DNA of 64,000 nt, taken from the NCBI GenBank assembly GCA_020850945.1, contig JADZDR010000072.1, positions 1 through 64,000 on the forward strand. Direction: 5' to 3'. Origin of the DNA: Acidimicrobiia bacterium (GTDB lineage: Bacteria > Actinomycetota > Acidimicrobiia > UBA2766). This document shows positions 34,101 to 41,528 of the stretch, one piece after another (the first letter of the stretch is position 1; each line of letters opens with the position of its first letter). A program made the translations under genes and the position numbers. The notes under the pieces were generated by a model, which was not told the origin of the DNA, ran no database searches, and saw only the letters and a list, made by a program, of their open reading frames with translations.

Positions 34101-34194
34101 GGTCCTGCGCCGTGGTCCACCCCCTTGCAGTTCTCTTCGTCGATGTGGGGGATGAAACCGTGTCCGAGGTCGAGGTCGACTGGATTGCCTTCTC

Positions 34195-34241
34195 TTGCAC
34201 GCGTTTAACGTGACGTATAGTATGACATATACGCGACGTAT
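34195..34241 (+). promoter_or_regulatory. Promoter/operator of RES-Xre toxin-antitoxin module
   Basis: Candidate -35 TTGCAC (34195-34200) and -10 TAGTAT (34218-34223), 17 nt apart. Superimposed are an inverted repeat CGTATA / TATACG (34214-34219, 34228-34233) and a direct repeat GACGTAT (34212, 34235) spaced 23 nt apart. Such repeats over the -10 box suit autoregulation by the antitoxin complex. Confidence 0.55.
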
Positions 34242-34269
34242 CACCGCATGTTCGGGCGACGAGGAGACC

Positions 34270-34605
34270 ATGACGACACTCACCTCTCTGTTGGACCACC
34301 TCTGCGAGGGCGATGTCGTCGACACGGCCGACCTGGCGCGGGTGAGCAACACCAAACCTCGAAGCGTGGCCCGCTGGAGGGCCGAGGCTGCGTCACCGCG
34401 GCGTGACGCCGAGGAGCGCCTGCTCGAGCTCCGCGCCGTCGTCGACCTCGCTCGGCGCGTCATGCGCGACGACGCCGCCCGGTTCTGGATGCGCTCGCCG
34501 AACCCCGACCTCGGCTATGAAAAGCCGCTGGGCCTCGTCGCCGCCGGGCAGTACCAGCGCGTCGTCGACCTGCTGCTTGCGTTGGCGGAGGGCGTGACCA
34601 TCTGA
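34270..34605 (+). CDS. Xre/MbcA/ParS-type antitoxin
   Basis: 111 aa. An N-terminal helix-turn-helix-like part (TADLARVSNTKPRSVARWRAE) is followed by the Xre/MbcA/ParS toxin-binding domain. The typical C-terminal signature is FWMRSPNPDLGYEKPLGLVAAGQYQRVVDLL. GAGGAG stands 3 nt before the ATG. It should neutralise the RES toxin by covering its active site and repress the shared promoter. The toxin gene begins one nucleotide after its stop. Confidence 0.88.
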   Translation: MTTLTSLLDHLCEGDVVDTADLARVSNTKPRSVARWRAEAASPRRDAEERLLELRAVVDLARRVMRDDAARFWMRSPNPDLGYEKPLGLVAAGQYQRVVDLLLALAEGVTI

Positions 34606-34606
34606 C

Positions 34607-35149
34607 ATGCCGTCGATCGATCCCCGGGCAATCGGCCTCGCGCCGGCAGCCTCGCTCTCCGTCGTCGCCTACCGAAACCAAGCCAAGGGATTCGACCCTC
34701 GCAGGGGAGACGGCGCGCGCCGACTGGGAGGCCGGTTCAACCCGCCGCACAGCTTCCCCGTGCTCTACCTCTGCCTGACCCGACCGTGCGTCGTCACCGA
34801 GCTGACGCGACAGGCCGAGCGACAGGGCCTCGACGTCGACGCTCTACTCCCCCGCGAGCTGTTCGAGATCAGCGCCGACTTGGACAAGGTCCTCGACCTC
34901 ACGGACACCTCGACGCTGGACGCACTCGGTATCGCACCGCCCGATCTCATCCGCGAGGACCACCAGTTCACCCAGGAGATCGGTGAGTCCGCCCACGAAC
35001 ACGCCTTCCAGGCCATCCGCTCTCCCTCCGCCACCGGCGTCGACGATGTCCTGGCGATCTTCCCAGAGAAGCTTGCGGGCGCCGTGCTCGACGTACGACT
35101 CCTCGGCGAGTGGCACACCCCGGAGGACCTGGCCGCCATCGAACCATGA
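34607..35149 (+). CDS. RES-domain toxin (MbcT-like NAD-degrading enzyme)
   Basis: A 180-aa RES-domain protein. The conserved Arg lies in VAYRNQAKG. A family core GGRFNPPHSFPVLYLCLTR supplies the Tyr, and VVTELTRQ the Glu; a Ser/Asn region follows in the C-terminal half. RES toxins such as MbcT of Mycobacterium tuberculosis consume NAD+ (phosphorolysis or hydrolysis), stopping growth. It is paired and probably translationally coupled with the Xre-type antitoxin. Activity is family inference. Confidence 0.87.
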   Translation: MPSIDPRAIGLAPAASLSVVAYRNQAKGFDPRRGDGARRLGGRFNPPHSFPVLYLCLTRPCVVTELTRQAERQGLDVDALLPRELFEISADLDKVLDLTDTSTLDALGIAPPDLIREDHQFTQEIGESAHEHAFQAIRSPSATGVDDVLAIFPEKLAGAVLDVRLLGEWHTPEDLAAIEP

Positions 35150-35302
35150 GCTGCAGGCTGTGGTCGACCCTTGCGATCAGCTTCCCCACCTGGAGACCAG
35201 GGTGCCCCCGGGCCAGGTGAGTTGGTGCCGGATGGCCCCAACCCCGAGGCGCCGCCGTGTACGGCCAGGAGATCGGGTCCTCCCCTCCGAACTTCGGTGC
35301 AC

Positions 35303-35695
35303 ATGAAGTGGGCCATGCGTGTCGGGTTCCTGGGTGTCGTCTTCCTGACGATGATCGTCGGCATGATCGCCGTCACGTGGCGACCCGGATCCCAGACCGG
35401 AACCACGGTCGATGCCGCGCTCGTGGCGGCCGCCAGGGAAGGTGCGACCGCACGGACCGCGTCCCTGCTCGGTGACGGCGTCGACCCGGACTCGACCGAT
35501 GCCGACGGCTACAGCGCCCTCTGGTGGGCCGTCCGCCGAGGCCATGCCGAAAACGTCGTGACCCTGGTCGAGGCGGGCGCCGATCCCGATGTCCGAGCAC
35601 CCGACGGTGACTCACCCCGTACCCTCGCGCAAGACCTCGCCGTCTCCGAACCCTCCCCGGCCCGGGCACGGATCGCCGCCTTCCTGGAGGGTTGA
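35303..35695 (+). CDS. Membrane-anchored ankyrin-repeat protein
   Basis: 130 aa. One N-terminal transmembrane helix (about 7-26) is followed by two ankyrin repeats: VDAALVAAAREGATARTASLL and DADGYSALWWAVRRGHAENV-VTLVEAGADPDVRAPDGDSPRTLA. The repeats probably lie outside the cytoplasm as a small binding platform. No clear ribosome site precedes the ATG. Converges on the giant gene, with 37 nt between stops. Confidence 0.75.
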   Translation: MKWAMRVGFLGVVFLTMIVGMIAVTWRPGSQTGTTVDAALVAAAREGATARTASLLGDGVDPDSTDADGYSALWWAVRRGHAENVVTLVEAGADPDVRAPDGDSPRTLAQDLAVSEPSPARARIAAFLEG

Positions 35696-35732
35696 CTGCT
35701 CTCGCGGGGTATTCGTGACCGGCCGATTCCGC

Positions 35733-38700
35733 TCAGGGACCGATCGGGAAGAACCAAGGACCGAACAGATCCCAGATCGAGAACCCGCCCGTGCTCACCC
35801 GGAACGGGACGTAGCGCACGACCTCGCCTTGGGCGTCGAGTTCGAGGAGCATCCCGTAGAACGAGGTCCGCGTCCGAGTCGACGGGTAGTCGTGCACGAC
35901 CGGGCCGGGTGGGCCGTATGCCGGATCCGACACGACGCCGTCGCCGAACACGAGCCGGGTCGTGTGTCCGGCTGCGGGTGCGCCGCAGGCCCAGGCGGCG
36001 ATGCGGCACGGATCGAGGGTCACCACACCCTCCCGCGTGGAGCTGTCCGAGATCGGAACGGGAGCCAGACCGGACACCTCGCCCGCCGGTGCCCGGTGGT
36101 GGGCCGGCTGTCCTGAGGCGTCCAGCCACGCATACTTGGTCCCGAGGGAGGACCACGAGTCCCTGGGTACGCCCATCACGTACCGGGTGGAGCGGATCTC
36201 ACTCCTGAGTGTGACCTGCACACTGCCGTCCGCCGCCGGGCTCACCCGGGCCGAGACCCGGCATACGTTCGCACCGGTGACACAGCGCGTGTCGCTACCC
36301 ACGGCAGTCCCGAACCCGACCGGCTCGGGCAGGGCAACCACCCATCGCGGCACGGCATTCGCATGCTCGGCCGCGAGGCTGAACACCGTGTTGAACTGAC
36401 CGACTTCGATGTCCTGGAACTGGCAACCGACGACGAGCCGGTACACGGTGCCGTCACTGCCGGCGGCGGTGTCAGGCGATGGGACACAACCACCGGTCGA
36501 ACCGGTGAGGAGGCTCTCGACGTTGAAGGTCCGAGTCGATGAGAGAGACCGCCGCGAGGCCGGTTCGAGAACCGGCAGCGTGAACGTCCCGTTCACCGCC
36601 GGCGTGAACATCTTCGTGAGCACACCGTAGAAGCCGACACCCGGCTTCACGAGGCTTCCGTCCTGGCGTACGAGCTCGGCACGGCTGGCCGGTGAGAAGA
36701 CGGGGTCGATGACGATGTCGGCAGAGCGGAAGCCATCTCCCCTGGGGCTCGTCGCGAAGTCTGCGAGCGTTCCGGCATTGTCGCGGGAGCGGGCACCGCT
36801 GAAGCACGGTGTGCCCGTCTCCGAGGGAGCGTTGTCGAAACAGAGCTGCCACGGGTGCAGACCGACGACACCGAATCTGTTCGTCTGCTCCTCCCGGATG
36901 TCGAAGGTCTCGAAGACCCCGTCGGTCGTGTAGAAGCGGACGTCACGACTGTGGTACCAGGCGCCGTCGACCGACAGGGGCTCCTCGTCGGGCAGGGACC
37001 GCTGGCGGACGGCGATCGTGGTCGGGTCCCCGCCCGAGTCGCCGTGGCGCTCGTCGACCGAAAGGGTCGTACCGTTCATCGCCACGCGCAGCTCCTCGAT
37101 GCTGTCGAACTCCAGCACGAGCGGCATGTCGAGGTCCAGAGCCACCTCGAGGACGACGCTGTTGGGTAGGAAGAGATCGAAGAACGGCGCGAACAGCAGA
37201 CTCCAAGGCCAGAAGAGGAAGCCCTCCCCGACGACCGCCCAACCGTAGTCGGGTGTCCCAGCCGCCGTCAGGATCGCGTTCGAGATGCCTCCCGCCTTGA
37301 GGAACTCCCAGAACGGCGAGGCCCCCATCGGCGGAGGGTTCATCTCCTTTTGGATGTGGTCCATCTTCACGTTGACCCATCCCGAGACCGGCGCGTCGGC
37401 ACGCACGTCGGCAGCGAGTCCCCCGGACATGCTCTGGGAGACGTCGATGTCGACGTCCGTCACGCCTTCGGCGAGGTCGAGGAGGGCGTGCAGGTAGCCG
37501 AGGTCTCCCCCGTCGCCTGTGTCAGGGGTGGGCGTGAGCCGTGGCTCGGCTGCCAAGACCCTGGCCGAGAGGTCGAGCTGCCTCCCCACGTTGTCGAGGA
37601 CGGCGGCGTAGTTCGGGGTCGTGCGCGTGGTGCCGTCTGCCAGCCGGTAGTGAGAGGGCGTGGGATCACGCCGGTCGGTGACAGCCGCGCTCACCTCACC
37701 CAGGGCGGTGTTGGCGTTCAGGTCGACGGTGGCCTCGAGCCACGGGAGACGCCTGTTCTGCGTGATCCGGATCACCGCGTCGAGCTGTCCGGGCACGTGT
37801 TCGATGCGTCCGGCCACGTCGAAGTCCAGATCCGCGCCAGCGAGGCGTCCCTGCAGGTTCAGATCGCCGAGCGACGTGCTCGTCGTGCGGTACTCGGCTT
37901 GGATCTCGGTCCACTCGTCCATCTCGTAGAGCGGCCTGTTCTGGCACGCCGCCACCCGATCGCGGTCCTGGGTTGCCTTGCATTCCTCGATGGCCGGCTG
38001 CCAGAGCGCCACGTGCCTGGGCACGACGAGATCGGCGGCCACGTCGACTCCGAAGTGGCCGCTGTCGACGCTGAAGAGGGCCCATACGTCCGCACCCGAC
38101 GCGGTACGCGGAGGGGTGGGCCGCGACCCGGCCGGGAGGAGGCCGAGGAGGGCGACGTCACCCGCCCGCACGACTCCGGTGAGATGCGGCCGTCCCCCGC
38201 CGCTTCCGTCTGTCGTGGTCCAGTCGACGTCGGCAGGATCGGTGATCTCGACGTCCTCGGTGTTGACCCACACGAGCGGGGCGTCGGCGGCCGCCGGATC
38301 TGCGGCCTCGATGCGCGCCCGCATCTGCTGCGGGAGCCTGTCGAGCTCGGCATCGACCATGAGCGGGACGTAGCCGTGGCCCACGGCGAAGTCGCGCCGT
38401 CTGCTCGCGTCGAGCAGGTCGACGTTGAAAGGCTGCTCCTCGTCCGCGGTTGCCTCCGCGAGGACGACCGTCACGTCGGTGCGGTCTCCACCCACGGGCG
38501 AGAAGTCGAAGGTGGCCACGTTCCGGACATAGCCGTTGACGCCCCAGACGCCGTCGCCGGCGAGGATGGCCCGCACGCCCGGCTCCTCATCCCACCACCA
38601 GTCGTCGGAGAAGGCGGGCATGACCTCGGCCACGGGTGTTGGCACGGCGGGCAGGTCAGGCCGCTCTGCCAAATGGTCGAGCTCGAACGGCACCGGGGGT

Positions 38701-41255
38701 CCCACCACCACGGTTCCGTCGAACCTGTTCGCAGGGCAGTCGGCCGGGTCGGAACAGAGCCTTGCCGATACGCGGGGAGCGGTTCCGTCACCCTCGAACC
38801 AACGCACGACCGCCCCGGGGGAGACGTCGGCATTCACCCACAGGCGCAGGCGGGTCGGAGTCAGACGCTCCGCCCGGTTCGTGATCACCGCCCCTGCGTG
38901 GACACGGGCGCTGTCCGACGCCGTCTCCGGAACCGCAGGTACCGGGAAGCCGTCGGCGGGGGCAGCCGGGGTCCGGTACGCAACCTGACTCCAGCCAGTG
39001 GGGAAGCGGACAGTGCCCCGCGGCGTGTAGCAGATACGCCGGCCGAGAATGACGAGGCAGAGCGGTTCCAGCGGCAGCTCCATGAACTCCTCTTCGATCG
39101 AGACTTCACCCGACGCGGGCAGTCCTTGCCCCGTCCCGCCGATCGCCAGGGCTGCGTCCACCCGTACTGCTTCCGGTCCGGGGAGATCCGCGCTGATCCT
39201 CCCGTCGTCGAGGTCGATGGCATGAGACGCCCACCAACGGACTTTCGTGACCTCGGCGCCGGTCTCGAAGTCGAGGCGCAACGCCCCGGGGAGGTCGGGC
39301 ACCTTGCCGGTGGCGACCACCCGTGTTCCAGTGTCGGCGACCTCGTCATCAGAGGTGCTCGAGTCGACGTCGACGGAGACGTGGGCGGGGTCGGGGTCGG
39401 TGAAGATCGGGCCCGGTCCCGGCCAGGGTCTGCAGTCCTCGGGTGGGAAGGGAGGTGGGAGGGGGATGCAGCCACCGGGACCGGGGGACGGGCTCTCCGG
39501 CGGCACCACATACGACTCGTCTCGGTCGGCGTGGACGCGGATGCGTCCGGCTGCCGGGGCGTCGTATGCGACCTGTCGCACGCCTACGACGCGTGCTGCC
39601 ATGCGCCAGAGGTTGACGAGGGCACCGCCCGCCTGGTCGCGGCTCGCGTAGTAGAAGTACTGGCTCTCCCGCAGGGGCGGGGAGGCCATCCCGCTCCATG
39701 CACCCTCCGCGATGAGGTCCTGGGGCAGCCAGTTCTGGGCGGCGACGGTCGCTTCGGGCAGGGCGACGGGTGCGTCCCGGCGACAGCCGTCGGGGCCGGG
39801 CGGGAAGAGGTCGTCTTCGGGCGTGCCGGCCCCGCACGTGGTCGAGGAGAAGCGGACGTCCAGGTTCGTGAGTCCGCCATCCGTCCCGAAACCGGCCTGG
39901 ATGCGGGAGTGCGAGGGCACCCCGACCGCCTTCCCCTCGACGTACAGGGGCTTGTCGGTGGTGACGGCAGGATCGTCCTGGGCGAGGGCGGCATGGTGGA
40001 GGGTGATATCGGGTGTGACGTCGTCACTGCGCGTGATCCCCATGGAATCCGGGTGCATGATCCAGTCGAGGCGCTCGGGGAGACCCGTGATCGTGGCGTC
40101 TACGTCGATCTCGTCGGCCTGGATATCACGCGTCCCGCCTCCCAAGTACGGGTCGAACTCGCTGATACGGATGGGTAGGCCGGCCGCGATACCGGACCGC
40201 ACCTTCAGGTCCAGATTGGTGGCCGCGGCAGCCTCGCTGTCGAGACCGGAGTGGTTCCAGGCGAGGTGACCCGTCGAGTCGAACGCCGGATCCCAGGGTT
40301 GGCAGCGGCTCCTGAGGCCGACCGCCATGTTCTCAGGGGCGTGCGAGTAGTCGAGGTCGACGTCGACGACCGGCCTCTCGGTCTCTCCTTCGGGCCCCGC
40401 GAGAACATCGTCTACATCCACACGCAGCCCCACGCCCGGTCTCGGCCCTTCTTCCGTCCAGCTCAGGAAATGTTGACCCACGACGATGTAGTCGGTCGGA
40501 GTCCCTGCGCCACCCGTCCACACGCGCTTGAAGCCGACTCCGACATCAGTACGGCGGGGCATGTCGGCACCGTCTGCCCGCGAATCGAGCCCCACACCGA
40601 TGCGCGTCGCGGTCCACGTACCGTCGCTGCGGTGGAAGCGCACGTGCACTTCGAGGCGGCCCTCGATGCCCTCGGGCAGGGCCGCGAGCGCCTCCGATGC
40701 GAAGGCGGAGACGTCGAGGCCGACAAGGCCGACCTGGTTCGGGGGGAGGAGGGGATTCGTGCGGTAGTCGTGGGGCAGCGCGAAGTTCTCGCCCAGCAGG
40801 TCGGCGAGACCCATGCTGTAGGGAACAGGGCCACCCCATCCCGCGTGGACGCGGGGGCGAAGCAGGAAGCTCATCTCGGGTTGCTGCGAGTCGAGGAAGT
40901 CCACGTAGAACGTCCCCCCCGACGTGGGTCGCCACGTCCGCGAGAACAGCTTGTCCCCGGTCTCGGGATCGATCTCGACGGCCCCGGTCACGGGCACGGA
41001 CGGTGCGGCCCGACCCCGGAAGACCACGTCGACGCCGTCGAGCACCTGGGGTTCCTGTGACGTGTCGATGTCCGCGACCGTGCTCCCAGTCGAGCATGTC
41101 AGGTCCAAGCCGTCCGCGCGAGCCGGTGTTCCCACCGCGAAGATCAATGTCGCCACAGCCGGGGCCCACAGGAGGAGAAGGACGAGGCGCCTCCCCAGCC
41201 TCCCCCGGGAACACACGCGGGTTCGAGGCGACTGCACAGGGTTGTTGTCCGTCAT
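35733..41255 (-). CDS. Giant secreted protein with repeated beta-strand/LP motifs
   Basis: 1840 aa. A signal peptide (about 20-48, ending ARAD) directs export. The rest is predominantly beta-rich and acidic with few Lys. A short motif of alternating hydrophobics around (L/V)P recurs near residues 190 (ALPEGIEGRLEVHV), 390 (TGLPERLDWIM), 655 (PDLPGALRLDF), 970 (DRLPQQMRARIE) and 1155 (EHVPGQLDAVIRI). Paired cysteines suggest disulfides. A hydrophobic stretch near 1345-1390 (FLFWPWSLLFAPFFDLFLP) could insert in a membrane or form a lipid-facing surface. No LPXTG is present. The ATG overlaps the 69-aa gene's stop (ATGA). No family recognised; adhesion or lipid-handling roles are speculation. Confidence 0.85.
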   Translation of the reverse strand: MTDNNPVQSPRTRVCSRGRLGRRLVLLLLWAPAVATLIFAVGTPARADGLDLTCSTGSTVADIDTSQEPQVLDGVDVVFRGRAAPSVPVTGAVEIDPETGDKLFSRTWRPTSGGTFYVDFLDSQQPEMSFLLRPRVHAGWGGPVPYSMGLADLLGENFALPHDYRTNPLLPPNQVGLVGLDVSAFASEALAALPEGIEGRLEVHVRFHRSDGTWTATRIGVGLDSRADGADMPRRTDVGVGFKRVWTGGAGTPTDYIVVGQHFLSWTEEGPRPGVGLRVDVDDVLAGPEGETERPVVDVDLDYSHAPENMAVGLRSRCQPWDPAFDSTGHLAWNHSGLDSEAAAATNLDLKVRSGIAAGLPIRISEFDPYLGGGTRDIQADEIDVDATITGLPERLDWIMHPDSMGITRSDDVTPDITLHHAALAQDDPAVTTDKPLYVEGKAVGVPSHSRIQAGFGTDGGLTNLDVRFSSTTCGAGTPEDDLFPPGPDGCRRDAPVALPEATVAAQNWLPQDLIAEGAWSGMASPPLRESQYFYYASRDQAGGALVNLWRMAARVVGVRQVAYDAPAAGRIRVHADRDESYVVPPESPSPGPGGCIPLPPPFPPEDCRPWPGPGPIFTDPDPAHVSVDVDSSTSDDEVADTGTRVVATGKVPDLPGALRLDFETGAEVTKVRWWASHAIDLDDGRISADLPGPEAVRVDAALAIGGTGQGLPASGEVSIEEEFMELPLEPLCLVILGRRICYTPRGTVRFPTGWSQVAYRTPAAPADGFPVPAVPETASDSARVHAGAVITNRAERLTPTRLRLWVNADVSPGAVVRWFEGDGTAPRVSARLCSDPADCPANRFDGTVVVGPPVPFELDHLAERPDLPAVPTPVAEVMPAFSDDWWWDEEPGVRAILAGDGVWGVNGYVRNVATFDFSPVGGDRTDVTVVLAEATADEEQPFNVDLLDASRRRDFAVGHGYVPLMVDAELDRLPQQMRARIEAADPAAADAPLVWVNTEDVEITDPADVDWTTTDGSGGGRPHLTGVVRAGDVALLGLLPAGSRPTPPRTASGADVWALFSVDSGHFGVDVAADLVVPRHVALWQPAIEECKATQDRDRVAACQNRPLYEMDEWTEIQAEYRTTSTSLGDLNLQGRLAGADLDFDVAGRIEHVPGQLDAVIRITQNRRLPWLEATVDLNANTALGEVSAAVTDRRDPTPSHYRLADGTTRTTPNYAAVLDNVGRQLDLSARVLAAEPRLTPTPDTGDGGDLGYLHALLDLAEGVTDVDIDVSQSMSGGLAADVRADAPVSGWVNVKMDHIQKEMNPPPMGASPFWEFLKAGGISNAILTAAGTPDYGWAVVGEGFLFWPWSLLFAPFFDLFLPNSVVLEVALDLDMPLVLEFDSIEELRVAMNGTTLSVDERHGDSGGDPTTIAVRQRSLPDEEPLSVDGAWYHSRDVRFYTTDGVFETFDIREEQTNRFGVVGLHPWQLCFDNAPSETGTPCFSGARSRDNAGTLADFATSPRGDGFRSADIVIDPVFSPASRAELVRQDGSLVKPGVGFYGVLTKMFTPAVNGTFTLPVLEPASRRSLSSTRTFNVESLLTGSTGGCVPSPDTAAGSDGTVYRLVVGCQFQDIEVGQFNTVFSLAAEHANAVPRWVVALPEPVGFGTAVGSDTRCVTGANVCRVSARVSPAADGSVQVTLRSEIRSTRYVMGVPRDSWSSLGTKYAWLDASGQPAHHRAPAGEVSGLAPVPISDSSTREGVVTLDPCRIAAWACGAPAAGHTTRLVFGDGVVSDPAYGPPGPVVHDYPSTRTRTSFYGMLLELDAQGEVVRYVPFRVSTGGFSIWDLFGPWFFPIGP

Positions 41256-41461
41256 CTGAGCTGCATCCACCGCATGTCCTCCTGGCCTACGGGTTCGAGG
41301 GAGGCGAGCTTGCTCTCGGCGACCTCGAGCAGGGCGGGTACGGCCTCGGGCTCGACCCCGAGACCGGCCGCGATCAGCTCGGTACCGGCGCCCGCGTCCC
41401 TCAGCCGGACTGCCACGGCGTAGAAGAGCGGGAGTCGATCGAGAGCTGCTCCACGGTCCAT
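41252..41461 (-). CDS. 69-aa sigma-region-4-like protein coupled to giant gene
   Basis: A 69-aa helical protein whose pattern LPLFYAVAVRLRDAGAG, then IAAGLGVEPEAVPALL and AESKLASL, mirrors region 4 of ECF sigma factors (LP..VL.L....G...IA..LG.....V...L..A...L). The recognition helix is acidic instead of basic, so DNA binding is doubtful; it may instead bind RNA polymerase or another sigma partner. AGGG lies just before the ATG. Its stop overlaps the giant gene's ATG by 4 nt, implying coupled translation. Confidence 0.68.
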   Translation of the reverse strand: MDRGAALDRLPLFYAVAVRLRDAGAGTELIAAGLGVEPEAVPALLEVAESKLASLEPVGQEDMRWMQLR

Positions 41462-41528
41462 GCACCCTGTCTACGAGCCGGCGACGCGGACCGCATCGGT
41501 AGGGGGGTGCGGATTTGTGGCTGGCAGG

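Larger units (their letters stand above)
33933..34269. other. 337-nt region: transposase remnant plus toxin-antitoxin promoter
   Basis: No intact gene was seen. 33939-34100 (minus) retains a transposase fragment. 34101-34190 shows no recognisable protein in any frame. 34195-34241 is AT-rich and looks like the promoter and operator of the toxin-antitoxin genes. Confidence 0.6.

Noticed and set aside
34195-34269. TTG start extending the antitoxin by 25 codons
   Set aside because: That segment is the AT-rich promoter/operator; the ATG at 34270 has GAGGAG 3 nt upstream.
37350-40178. 942-codon open frame antisense to the giant secreted gene
   Set aside because: Shadow of a GC-rich coding strand: no protein-like hydrophobic pattern, no ribosome site, and the minus frame has a signal peptide and a coupled upstream gene.
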